In this document: one piece after another, positions 1-6,516 of the stretch
How the letters are laid out: each line of letters begins with the position of its first letter
How positions within the stretch are numbered: the first letter of the stretch is position 1
DNA from: Betaproteobacteria bacterium
Lineage (GTDB): Bacteria; Pseudomonadota; Gammaproteobacteria; Burkholderiales; Burkholderiaceae_C
NCBI GenBank assembly: GCA_009925955.1
Contig: RFPX01000026.1
Coordinates: 1 to 11,010 of the forward strand
Length of the DNA: 11,010 bases
Reading direction: 5' to 3'
The notes under the pieces: model-generated
The model's database searches: none
Seen by the model: only the letters and a program-made list of their open reading frames with translations
What the model was told of the DNA's origin: nothing
Made by a program: the position numbers and the translations under genes

Positions 1-650
1 AAGGCTTGTGCAGCCGCAGCCAGGGCGCGGTCGCAGGCGTCTTGCCAGGCCGCGTGCTCCCCGGGTGTGAGCACACCGCTTTCCAGGAGCCAGCGCTGGT
101 TGGCACGCCCCCAGGTGTCCACCGTCAGCGTTCGGCGGTGGGCAAAGGGCTGGCGGGCGCCCACCTGGTGCAGCCGGGCCACGAAGCGCCCGATCCACTC
201 CAAGGTGGTGGCGTCGTCGATCTCGGGGGCCCGGCCGGCCTTTCGCGGGCACACGGCAAAGCGCCACGCCTGCCCACCGTGGGTCCAACAGGCCAGGGTA
301 CGGTGCTCCCCACTGACGGCCACTTGGCCGCCAGACGCCGGCGCGGCGTCCACCATCAGGGGCAGGGGGGCCACCACGGGCACCTCTTCGTCTTGCAGGG
401 CCCAGGCAAAGCTGTGTTCTTCCAGAATCTGGGCATCCGTCCAGCGCCCGGGCCGGTAGAACTTGGCCACCACGGCTTCGCCCGACTCCAGGAAGACCTG
501 AAACACCCGGTTTTCATAGGAATTCAGCTGCAGCAGCCGCCCGTCGCCGCGCAGGCCCACGGCGTCCAGGGCGCTGAGCACCTCATGGGGCTGCAGCTCG
601 GCAAACCCGCCGATGTGGCGTGCCCCGGCGGTCAGGTTCGGTTCAGACAT
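1..650 (-). CDS. srkA: Stress-response Ser/Thr kinase SrkA (YihE family), partial, cut by the left window edge
   Basis: The minus frame is open from the ATG at 648-650 to the left edge, giving 216 codons with no stop. The translation closely resembles the N-terminal two thirds of E. coli SrkA/YihE as I remember it: LNSYENRVFQV at about residues 42-52, VAKFYRPGRWTDAQILEEHS at 61-80, with the ATP-binding lysine candidate K63, and DEEVPVVAPL at 87-96. SrkA is a cytoplasmic aminoglycoside-phosphotransferase-fold kinase linked to envelope and oxidative stress survival and to suppression of toxin-driven death. The family is about 330 residues long, so the catalytic HGD loop and metal-binding Asp lie beyond the window and activity cannot be judged. 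The start matches the family N-terminus, though no strong ribosome binding site precedes it. It diverges from rplM. Confidence 0.9.
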   Translation of the reverse strand, partial: MSEPNLTAGARHIGGFAELQPHEVLSALDAVGLRGDGRLLQLNSYENRVFQVFLESGEAVVAKFYRPGRWTDAQILEEHSFAWALQDEEVPVVAPLPLMVDAAPASGGQVAVSGEHRTLACWTHGGQAWRFAVCPRKAGRAPEIDDATTLEWIGRFVARLHQVGARQPFAHRRTLTVDTWGRANQRWLLESGVLTPGEHAAWQDACDRALAAAAQA

Positions 651-967
651 GCCGCACTGTACGCGGCCCGAGCCCCTGAACCCGCCTCACAACGGGTCCC
701 AAGACCTGCCCAAGTAGGCCATCGGCGGGGCGGCCAGCACCGGTTTGGCCCATTTCACGGCCTGCGCTATACTGGCAGGCTTTCCCGTTGGCAGCGGGGA
801 ATGGTTGCGTCTCGTTTTGAGATGGCCTGCGGTGGGTTGTTGCCCGCCACGAGCCTTTCAACATGGGGCCGCCGCTGAGAGGCCGGACAGCAGAATCGGC
901 ACCGAAGTGGGGCATCCGTGCAGAGCCAACCGCCAACAAACAGCTGCCGCTTCCTAGAAAGACTCTC
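651..967. other. Divergent intergenic region and rplM leader with several hairpins
   Basis: This 317-bp stretch between srkA and rplM contains no convincing gene. The plus frame that runs into rplM is open from 863, but the residues before the rplM ATG do not resemble L13. Downstream of the candidate promoter at 745-773 lies a leader of roughly 190 nt. It can form several local hairpins: 782-787 with 796-801 (one unpaired G), 810-813 with 819-822, and a strong one, 831-836 with 843-848 (six pairs including one G-U, six-base loop). An outer pairing 775-780 with 825-830 is possible on paper, but it begins before the predicted transcript start. Ribosomal-protein leaders often carry autoregulatory structures, so a role in L13 control is an inference. 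No T-rich terminator is seen. Confidence 0.5.
745..773 (+). promoter_or_regulatory. Candidate sigma-70 promoter for rplM-rpsI
   Basis: A TTGGCC box at 745-750 is followed, after a 17-bp spacer, by TATACT at 768-773. This is four of six matches to the -35 consensus and five of six to the -10, with ideal spacing. Transcription would start near 780 and give a leader of about 190 nt. It is the best promoter candidate in the region by eye. Confidence 0.5.
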
Positions 968-1396
968 ATGAAGACCTTCAGCGCCAAGCCGGCCGAAGTG
1001 AAGCACGAGTGGTATGTGATTGACGCCACCGACAAGGTGCTCGGACGTGTTGCCAGCGAAGTGGCACTCCGTTTGCGCGGCAAGCACAAGGCCATTTACA
1101 CGCCTCACGTCGACACCGGTGATTTCATCGTCGTCGTCAATGCCGACAAGCTTCGTGTCACCGGCAACAAGGCCGAAGACAAGGTGTACTACCGCCACTC
1201 GGGCTTCCCCGGCGGCATCTACGCCACGAAGTTCAAGGACATGCAAGCCAAGCACCCCGGCCGCGCGCTGGAGAAGGCCGTCAAGGGCATGCTGCCCAAG
1301 GGCCCGCTGGGTTACGCGATGGTCAAGAAGCTGAAGGTGTACGCCGGTGCCTCGCACCCGCACACCGCCCAGCAACCCAAGACGCTTGAGATCTAA
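968..1396 (+). CDS. rplM: 50S ribosomal protein L13
   Basis: The 142-residue product is a full-length L13, an early-assembling large-subunit protein that binds 23S rRNA. Family hallmarks are visible: WYVIDATDKVLGRVAS near residues 15-30, GKHKAIYTPHVDTGD near 38-52, YYRHSGFPGG near 74-83, and the C-terminal MLPKGPLGYAMVKKLKVYAG followed by HPHTAQQP. The frame stays open upstream to 863, but the ATG at 968 is chosen because MKTFSAKPAEV is the normal N-terminus and the length then matches the family. A weak purine-rich stretch (AGAAAG, 956-961) may serve for ribosome binding. It is the first gene of the conserved rplM-rpsI operon, with only 9 bp to the next gene. Confidence 0.98.
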   Translation: MKTFSAKPAEVKHEWYVIDATDKVLGRVASEVALRLRGKHKAIYTPHVDTGDFIVVVNADKLRVTGNKAEDKVYYRHSGFPGGIYATKFKDMQAKHPGRALEKAVKGMLPKGPLGYAMVKKLKVYAGASHPHTAQQPKTLEI

Positions 1397-1405
1397 GGAA
1401 CGGCC

Positions 1406-1798
1406 ATGATCGGAAATTGGAACTACGGTACCGGCCGCCGCAAGAGCTCGGTGGCCCGTGTCTTCATCAAGAAGGGCACCGGCCAGATCACCGTCAACGG
1501 CAAGCCTGTTGAGCAGTACTTCGGCCGCCAGACGTCCATCATGATCGTCAAGCAGCCCCTGATGCTGACCAACAACGCCGAAGCCTTTGACATCAAGGTC
1601 AACGTGCACGGCGGTGGCGAATCGGGCCAAGCCGGCGCCGTGCGCCATGGCGTGACCCGCGCGCTGATCGACTACGACGCGGCGCTCAAGCCCGAGCTCA
1701 GCCGTGCCGGCTTCGTCACCCGCGATGCCCGCGAGGTGGAGCGTAAGAAGGTCGGTCTGCACGGCGCCCGTCGCCGCAAGCAGTTCAGCAAGCGCTGA
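1406..1798 (+). CDS. rpsI: 30S ribosomal protein S9
   Basis: The 130-residue product is a complete S9, a small-subunit head protein whose basic C-terminal tail reaches the P-site tRNA. Visible signatures are NYGTGRRKSSVARVFIKKG near residues 5-23, GKPVEQYFGR near 32-41, VHGGGESGQAGAVRHGVTRA near 68-87 and the tail ending RRRKQFSKR. The ATG follows the rplM stop by 9 bp, and AAGGA overlapping that stop is a good ribosome binding site, which suggests translational coupling. A two-hairpin terminator region lies directly downstream. Length and motifs are those of an intact gene. Confidence 0.98.
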   Translation: MIGNWNYGTGRRKSSVARVFIKKGTGQITVNGKPVEQYFGRQTSIMIVKQPLMLTNNAEAFDIKVNVHGGGESGQAGAVRHGVTRALIDYDAALKPELSRAGFVTRDAREVERKKVGLHGARRRKQFSKR

Positions 1799-1811
1799 TC
1801 GGCCTGCGCAG

Positions 1812-1837
1812 GCGCCTGTGGCCTTACGGCCAGGCGC
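1812..1837 (+). other. Perfect-arm hairpin just after rpsI, without a T-tract
   Basis: GCGCCT (1812-1817) pairs with AGGCGC (1832-1837), and inside it GGCC (1820-1823) pairs with GGCC (1828-1831) around a four-base loop. Two bases (1818-1819) bulge on the left arm. No uridine run follows, so it is not a terminator itself. It could protect the operon transcript's 3' region or assist the terminator that begins 10 bp further on. Confidence 0.5.
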
Positions 1838-1846
1838 TTGCCGAAG

Positions 1847-1883
1847 AAGCCACCGAGTGCGGTTCGCGCCCGGTGGCTTTTTT
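1847..1883 (+). terminator. Rho-independent terminator of the rplM-rpsI operon
   Basis: AAGCCACCG (1847-1855) pairs perfectly with CGGTGGCTT (1871-1879) around a 15-base loop, and the right arm runs into six consecutive Ts at 1878-1883. This is a textbook intrinsic terminator about 50 bp after the rpsI stop. It separates the ribosomal operon from erpA. Confidence 0.85.
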
Positions 1884-1925
1884 CATGGGGCCGGGAGCCC
1901 CCAAACACCCTTTGGCCAGCAGGCC

Positions 1926-1956
1926 TTGCACGCGCAGGGCCGCCCCGCGCCATAAT
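1926..1956 (+). promoter_or_regulatory. Candidate sigma-70 promoter for erpA
   Basis: TTGCAC (1926-1931) and CATAAT (1951-1956) form -35 and -10 elements. The -10 box matches five of six consensus bases, but the spacer of 19 bp is longer than ideal. The start would lie near 1963 and give a leader of about 20 nt that includes the strong ribosome binding site GGAGGA at 1969-1974. Its position after the operon terminator supports separate transcription of erpA. No regulator site was recognised. Confidence 0.5.
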
Positions 1957-1981
1957 CCCAGTGAAATTGGAGGAATTAGCC

Positions 1982-2356
1982 ATGAACGCTGTTGCCGAGC
2001 AAGTCAACCTCACCACCGATGGCATGCCCGCTCCGCTGGTCTTCACCGACAGCGCCGCGGCCAAGGTGGCCGACCTGGTGGCCGAAGAAGGCAATCCCGA
2101 ACTCAAGCTGCGCGTGTTCGTGCAAGGCGGCGGCTGCTCGGGTTTCCAGTACGGCTTCACCTTTGACGAAGCCGTCAATGAAGACGACACGCAGATGCAG
2201 AAGAACGGCGTGACCTTGTTGATCGACGCCATGAGCCTGCAGTACCTGATGGGCGCTGAGATCGACTACAAGGAAGACCTGCAGGGCGCGCAGTTCGTGA
2301 TCAAGAACCCCAACGCCACGACCACCTGCGGTTGCGGCTCGTCGTTCTCGGTCTGA
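1982..2356 (+). CDS. erpA: A-type iron-sulfur cluster carrier/insertion protein ErpA
   Basis: This 124-residue HesB/IscA-family protein receives an Fe-S cluster from the assembly machinery and passes it to apo-proteins; in proteobacteria ErpA serves isoprenoid synthesis and respiratory enzymes. The three family cysteines are present: C52 in QGGGCSGFQYGF, and C116 and C118 in the C-terminal TTCGCGSSFSV. Length is typical. The ATG at 1982 lies seven bases after GGAGGA; the open frame extends further upstream to 1838, but that extension crosses the rpsI terminator and promoter. ErpA is preferred over IscA because of the EEGNPELKLRVFVQGGGCSG block and the stand-alone location beside rpsI; no isc or suf genes are present. 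It converges on anmK. Confidence 0.95.
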   Translation: MNAVAEQVNLTTDGMPAPLVFTDSAAAKVADLVAEEGNPELKLRVFVQGGGCSGFQYGFTFDEAVNEDDTQMQKNGVTLLIDAMSLQYLMGAEIDYKEDLQGAQFVIKNPNATTTCGCGSSFSV

Positions 2357-2396
2357 CAGCCCAGCCGCGTCACGCGGCCGGCGGCCCCCAAGCCTG

Positions 2397-2423
2397 CAGA
2401 CCCCTGCCCGAGGCCGGGGTCTG
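2397..2423. terminator. Hairpin between convergent erpA and anmK, probable shared terminator
   Basis: CAGACCCC (2397-2404) pairs perfectly with GGGGTCTG (2416-2423) around an 11-base loop. It lies 41 bp after the erpA stop and one base beyond the anmK stop, so it could end transcripts from both sides. Uridine tracts are poor on both strands (only TT on the plus side), so termination may be weak or Rho-assisted. A smaller inverted repeat (2365-2370 with 2372-2377) precedes it. Confidence 0.5.
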
Positions 2424-2424
2424 T

Positions 2425-3579
2425 TCAGCGCGAACCGGGGTACAGCGCGCCCAAGATACGGGGCCCACGCGCCCCGGTCACCCGCACCACATTGCCCGCC
2501 TGGCCTTGTAAAAAGCGCCGGGCCAGCCAGGCGAAGGCGGCGGCTTCCACATCCAGCGGGTCCAGCCCAGCGGCCCGTGTTGAACACACCGTGGCACCGG
2601 CTCCCAAGCGGGCTTGCAGCTTGTCTTGCAAGCGCCGCATCAGCGCCCCGTTGAGCGCACCGCCCCCGCACACCCACAGCTGTGCCGCGCGTGGCAGTGC
2701 ACGGGCCAGGTGGTCATCCACACACCAGGCGCTCAGTTCGCACAAGGTGGCCTGCACGTCCTGCGGCCGGTAGGCTGACAGCGGGGTGCGCTGCAGCCAC
2801 GCTGCGTTGAAGAGGTCGCGCCCGGTGCTCTTGGGGGCCGGTTTGGCGAAGAAGGGCTCGGCCTGCCAGCGCTCTAGCAGCTCGGCCTGCACCACGCCGC
2901 TGGCAGCCCAGTGGCCCTGCTCGTCGAAGGCCTGGCCCAGGTGGGTGTGTGCCCAAAGGTCCATCAACACATTCGCCGGTCCGCAGTCAAAGCCCCCGAT
3001 CGCGCCATCGGCCGGCAGCAGCGTGAGGTTGGCGATGCCCCCAAGGTTGAGCACCGCCACATCGCGCTGGGCCTCCTGAAAAACGCCGGCGTGAAAGGCG
3101 GGCACCAGTGGCGCGCCTTGGCCACCCGCGGCCACGTCACGGCTGCGAAAGTCGCAGACCACATCGATGCCCGTGAGCTCGGCCAAGAGGCTGGCGTTGT
3201 GCAGCTGCAGGGTGTAGCCCCTGCCATCGAACTCGCCGGGACGGTGACGCACGGTTTGGCCGTGCAGCCCGATGGCCGCCACGGCCTGGGCCTGCATACC
3301 GGCCTGGTGCAGCAGATCGGCCACCACGGTGGCAGCGGCTTCGCTCATGCGGTTGGCGGCCAAAGCCGCGCGGTGCAATTCGTTGTGACCGGCGGTGTTG
3401 AGCGCCAGCAGTTCGGCCCGAAGCCCGGCGTCGAATTCGCCGCGGGCGCGCGACAGGGTGTCGAAGGCGGCGCTGTCCGCGCGCCAGCGCAGCAATACAC
3501 CGTCCAGGCCGTCCAGCGACGTGCCAGACATCAGCCCGATGGTCAGGGTGGGGAACGCGGGATTTGGGGCTGGGGCCAC
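2425..3579 (-). CDS. anmK: Anhydro-N-acetylmuramic acid kinase AnmK
   Basis: The 384-residue product phosphorylates 1,6-anhydro-MurNAc to MurNAc-6-phosphate in cytoplasmic peptidoglycan recycling. Family signatures are visible in order: the nucleotide loop GLMSGTSLDGLDGV (about residues 15-28), GLHGQTVRHRP (104-114), FRSRDVAAGGQGAPLVPAFH (144-163), VLNLGGIANLTLL (176-188), GGFDCGPANVLMD (195-207) with catalytic Asp candidate D198, and CGGGALN in the C-terminal lobe. The start is a GTG at 3577-3579; no ATG, GTG or TTG codon lies between it and the GTSLDG loop, and the resulting N-terminus has normal length. The catalytic motif carries Cys and Ala where many homologues have Thr and Gly. It follows the M23 peptidase gene by 20 bp on the same strand, so the two are probably co-transcribed; both act in cell-wall turnover. 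Confidence 0.96.
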   Translation of the reverse strand: MAPAPNPAFPTLTIGLMSGTSLDGLDGVLLRWRADSAAFDTLSRARGEFDAGLRAELLALNTAGHNELHRAALAANRMSEAAATVVADLLHQAGMQAQAVAAIGLHGQTVRHRPGEFDGRGYTLQLHNASLLAELTGIDVVCDFRSRDVAAGGQGAPLVPAFHAGVFQEAQRDVAVLNLGGIANLTLLPADGAIGGFDCGPANVLMDLWAHTHLGQAFDEQGHWAASGVVQAELLERWQAEPFFAKPAPKSTGRDLFNAAWLQRTPLSAYRPQDVQATLCELSAWCVDDHLARALPRAAQLWVCGGGALNGALMRRLQDKLQARLGAGATVCSTRAAGLDPLDVEAAAFAWLARRFLQGQAGNVVRVTGARGPRILGALYPGSR

Positions 3580-3599
3580 TGCAGGCTGCCCGGCGGCTG

Positions 3600-4964
3600 T
3601 CAGTCGCCGCGGCCTGAGTCGCCCACCAGGGTGGCGGCCACGTCCAGCTTGGTGCGCAGCAGCTCCGCCTGGGCCATGAAAGCGCCGCGCGACTGTTCAG
3701 ACAGCGGAACCGGCGCGGCATTGCGGGCGGCCTTCAAGGGGTCTACGTGGCGCCCGTTGACACGGAACTCATAGTGCAGATGCGGACCCGTGGCCGTGCC
3801 GGTAGCGCCCACGGCGCCGATGCGCTGGCCCTGTTGAACGCGCTCGCCGCGGCGCACGTCGATGCGGCTGAGGTGGGCGTACAAGGTGGTCTTGTCGGCG
3901 CCGTGTCGCACCACCACCGTGTTGCCGTAGCCGCCCTGCCAGCCGGCAAACTCCACGGTGCCATCGGCCACGGTGCGCGCGGGTGTGCCCACCGGTGCGC
4001 CGTAGTCCACACCCGTGTGGGCCATCAGGCGCTGGTGGATCGGGTGAAAGCGCATGGCAAAGCCCGAGGTGACGCGAGAGAACTCCATGGGGCTGGCCAG
4101 GAAGGCGCGCCGTTTGCTCTTGCCACCGAAATCGTAGTAGCTGCCGCGCTGGGCGTCTTTGAACCACACCGCCTGGTGCACCCGACCGTTGTTCACGAAT
4201 TCGGCTGCCAGCACGCGGCCCGCGGCCTGGTTCCAATTGATGGGCTCACCGTCGGCCATCAGCGTTTCGTACACCACGCTGAAGGCGTCGCCCCGCTTGA
4301 GTTCGCGGTGAAAGTCGATGTCGCCGGAGAAGATTTCAGCCATCTGCGAGGCGATGGCGTCGGGCATTTGCGCTTCGTCGGTGGCCGCAAACAAAGACGA
4401 GCGGATGGTGCCGCTGCCCAGCTGAACCCGCGACTGCAGTTCGGCGGTTTCAAGGTCGGTGACCCAGGCACCGTCAACACGCTTGAGGGTCAGCCGGGTG
4501 AAGTGGGTGTCGGCCAGGTTGCGCTGTTCGGCCGGGTAACGGGCCACCAGCTCGATAAGCCGGCCGGCCGCATCGGCCTTGGCGCGCACCATCTTTTGGG
4601 GCCTGCCTTCGAGCAGCTTTCGGGCTTGGCGGTCTTGCCGGATATAGGCCGCGGCCTGGGCGTCGTTAACACCCAGACGGGTCAGCAGGGTTTCAGCGGT
4701 GTCTTGCTTGCGCGTGGTGTCGGAGCGGTACAGCTCCAGCGGCAGGTCTGACAGGGCTTCGAGCTGGGCCACCACATCCGCTGCGGGCTGCAGCACCTGG
4801 GTAACCGTTTGCTGCGGGAGGTCGGCCCCCGTGGGCACCAGAGGCGCCAGGCCGAAGGCGGTGGCGGCCACGCCCGTCAGGCCAGCACCCAGGCCCCACA
4901 CCAGCCGGCGGCGGTGCGCCTGGGCCCAGGCTTGAACAGCAGTGACGATGGCTTGGTGCTGCAT
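3600..4964 (-). CDS. Membrane-anchored M23 family metallopeptidase (peptidoglycan endopeptidase)
   Basis: The 454-residue product has one hydrophobic N-terminal segment (about residues 22-44) after an Arg-rich stretch, which suggests a signal anchor with the rest in the periplasm. The middle region (about 185-275) resembles the accessory domain of Csd3/MepM-type peptidases. The C-terminal LytM domain (about 300-410) has the zinc set: H316 and D320 in HTGVDYGAP, H364 in YAHL, and H395 and H397 in GPHLHYEF. All expected ligands are present, so it should cut peptide cross-bridges in murein. The frame is open to 5231, but that extension overlaps tyrS; the ATG at 4962-4964 gives a sensible membrane-anchor start, although no clear ribosome binding site precedes it. 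It is upstream of anmK in the same apparent operon and diverges from tyrS. Confidence 0.92.
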   Translation of the reverse strand: MQHQAIVTAVQAWAQAHRRRLVWGLGAGLTGVAATAFGLAPLVPTGADLPQQTVTQVLQPAADVVAQLEALSDLPLELYRSDTTRKQDTAETLLTRLGVNDAQAAAYIRQDRQARKLLEGRPQKMVRAKADAAGRLIELVARYPAEQRNLADTHFTRLTLKRVDGAWVTDLETAELQSRVQLGSGTIRSSLFAATDEAQMPDAIASQMAEIFSGDIDFHRELKRGDAFSVVYETLMADGEPINWNQAAGRVLAAEFVNNGRVHQAVWFKDAQRGSYYDFGGKSKRRAFLASPMEFSRVTSGFAMRFHPIHQRLMAHTGVDYGAPVGTPARTVADGTVEFAGWQGGYGNTVVVRHGADKTTLYAHLSRIDVRRGERVQQGQRIGAVGATGTATGPHLHYEFRVNGRHVDPLKAARNAAPVPLSEQSRGAFMAQAELLRTKLDVAATLVGDSGRGD

Positions 4965-5183
4965 GCAAAAAACAAAGACGGGCCTTGCGCCGAAGCCGAC
5001 TGGGAAGTCGGCCACCGCTGGGGCCGGTAAACGGAGCCTGATGGTTCCCCAATAGCCGAATCGGGTTCGGGCTTGGCCCAGGCGGTCGCTAGAATTCAGA
5101 CCGCATCTGGGGCAGGCACGAGGCACTGTCAGGAACCTGAAATTGTATCGGCAGATGTGAAAAATCAACCCTTTTTTGCATCC
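4965..5183. other. Divergent intergenic region between the M23 peptidase gene and tyrS
   Basis: This 219-bp region must carry promoters for both flanking genes, unless tyrS starts earlier than chosen here. TAGAAT at 5090-5095 is a possible -10 box for tyrS, but no well-spaced -35 partner is evident. An A/T-rich patch (about 5159-5181) interrupts the otherwise GC-rich sequence just before the tyrS ATG, and another A-rich run (4967-4978) lies before the peptidase start. No terminator, repeat or small gene was recognised. Confidence 0.4.
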
Positions 5184-6452
5184 ATGAACCACCCCGAACA
5201 CGCCGCGATTTCCGAAAAAGCAAGTGCCCACTCACATGACGAGAGCAGCGCTTCTGATGCGGTTCGGGCCGCCCTGGCCGTGACGCTGCGCGGTTGCGAG
5301 GAACTGCTGCCCCGCGCGGACTGGCTGCGCAAACTTCAGCGCAGCGAGGCCACGGGAACGCCGCTGCGCATCAAGTTCGGCATGGACCCCACCGCACCTG
5401 ACTTGCACCTGGGCCACACGGTGGTGCTCAACAAGATGCGGCAGTTGCAGGACCTGGGCCACCGCGTGATTCCGCTCATTGGCGACTTCACCACCATGAT
5501 CGGCGACCCCTCGGGCCGCAACAGCACCCGGCCGGCGCTGACGCGCGAACAGATCGAAAGCAACGCCAAGACCTACTTCGAACAGGTGGGCCTGGTGATC
5601 AAGCTCGACAACGCCGAGGTGCGGTGGAACAGCGAATGGAGCGACCCGCTGGGCGCGCGCGGCATCATCGGCCTGGCTTCGCGCTACACCGTGGCGCGGA
5701 TGATGGAGCGCGACGACTTCACCAAGCGATACAAGGCCGGAACCGCCATCAGCGTGCACGAGTTCCTCTACCCCTTGATGCAGGGATACGACTCGGTGGC
5801 CCTCAAGAGCGACCTGGAACTCGGTGGCACGGACCAGAAGTTCAACCTGCTCATGGGCCGCCACCTCCAAGAAGAGTACGGCCAGGAGCCGCAGTGCATC
5901 TTGACCATGCCGCTGCTCGAAGGGCTGGACGGCGTGGACAAGATGTCCAAAAGCAAGAACAACTACATCGGCATCACCGAGCCGGCCAACACCATGTTTG
6001 CCAAGGTGCTGTCGATTTCAGACGAGCTGATGTGGCGTTGGTACACCCTGCTGTCGTTCCGGGCGGAGTCTGAGATCGCCGACCTCAAGGCCCAGGTGCT
6101 GGGCGGGCGCAACCCCAAGGAAGTCAAGGTGATGCTGGCGCGCGAGATCACCGAGCGCTTTCATGGCGCATCGGCCGCCGATGCCGCGGAGCAGGATTTC
6201 GCCAACCGGGCGCGCGGCGGTATTCCCGACGTCATCCCCGAGGTGTCGCTGGCCGGCGCCCCGCTGGGCATTGCAGCACTGCTGAAGGCTGCGGGCCTGG
6301 CACCTTCGGCCAGCGAGGCCAACCGCTTGATTGAAGGCGGCGGGGTTCGCGTTGACGGCAGCGTGATCAGCGACAAGGCCCTGAAGCTGCCGGCAGGTAC
6401 CTTCGTGGTGCAGGTGGGCAAACGCAAGTTCGCCCGGGTGAGCCTGAGCTGA
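5184..6452 (+). CDS. tyrS: Tyrosyl-tRNA synthetase
   Basis: The 422-residue product is a class I aminoacyl-tRNA synthetase that attaches tyrosine to tRNA-Tyr. It has the HIGH-type signature HLGH (residues 75-78) within MDPTAPDLHLGHTVVL, the KMSKS loop exactly at 253-257, the tyrosine pocket segment YPLMQGYDSVALKSDLELGG (about 196-215) and a C-terminal S4 RNA-binding domain (from about 355) containing AGLAPSASEANRLIEGGGVR. The frame extends upstream to a TTG at 5073, but ATG 5184 gives a family-like length with a short variable N-terminal tail. No clear ribosome binding site precedes this ATG, and a GTG at 5157 is an alternative. The catalytic core is intact. The downstream cation transporter follows on the same strand after 64 bp with no strong terminator. 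Confidence 0.96.
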   Translation: MNHPEHAAISEKASAHSHDESSASDAVRAALAVTLRGCEELLPRADWLRKLQRSEATGTPLRIKFGMDPTAPDLHLGHTVVLNKMRQLQDLGHRVIPLIGDFTTMIGDPSGRNSTRPALTREQIESNAKTYFEQVGLVIKLDNAEVRWNSEWSDPLGARGIIGLASRYTVARMMERDDFTKRYKAGTAISVHEFLYPLMQGYDSVALKSDLELGGTDQKFNLLMGRHLQEEYGQEPQCILTMPLLEGLDGVDKMSKSKNNYIGITEPANTMFAKVLSISDELMWRWYTLLSFRAESEIADLKAQVLGGRNPKEVKVMLAREITERFHGASAADAAEQDFANRARGGIPDVIPEVSLAGAPLGIAALLKAAGLAPSASEANRLIEGGGVRVDGSVISDKALKLPAGTFVVQVGKRKFARVSLS

Positions 6453-6516
6453 CCCGGCTGCGGGGCGCCTGGCTGTCCCCGTGTCCACCGAACGTTGAGC
6501 TGGAAGGGAGTTCGCG

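Noticed and set aside
6..878. Long plus-strand open frame at the left end (290 codons)
   Set aside because: It lies mostly opposite the SrkA gene, its translation is Gly/His/Arg-rich and low in family resemblance, and it crosses the intergenic region and the rplM promoter. It is a GC-rich shadow frame.
767..1762. 331-codon minus-strand frame opposite rplM and rpsI
   Set aside because: It is antisense to two clearly real ribosomal protein genes and has the Val/Leu/Gly/His-rich composition of a mirrored frame.
2911..4751. Two long plus-strand frames opposite anmK and the M23 gene (287 and 334 codons)
   Set aside because: Both are antisense to genes with complete catalytic motifs, and their translations show only the His/Val/Gly-rich pattern of a shadow frame.
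5073..5095. TTGGCC and TAGAAT as a tyrS promoter pair
   Set aside because: The spacer is only 11 bp, too short for a sigma-70 promoter; only the -10-like box is noted.
5232..5870. 212-codon minus-strand frame inside tyrS
   Set aside because: Antisense to the catalytic core of TyrRS, with no recognisable domain.
6461..6481. CGGGG...CCCCG pairing between tyrS and the cation transporter as a terminator
   Set aside because: Only five pairs, an 11-base loop and no T-tract, so it is not convincing.
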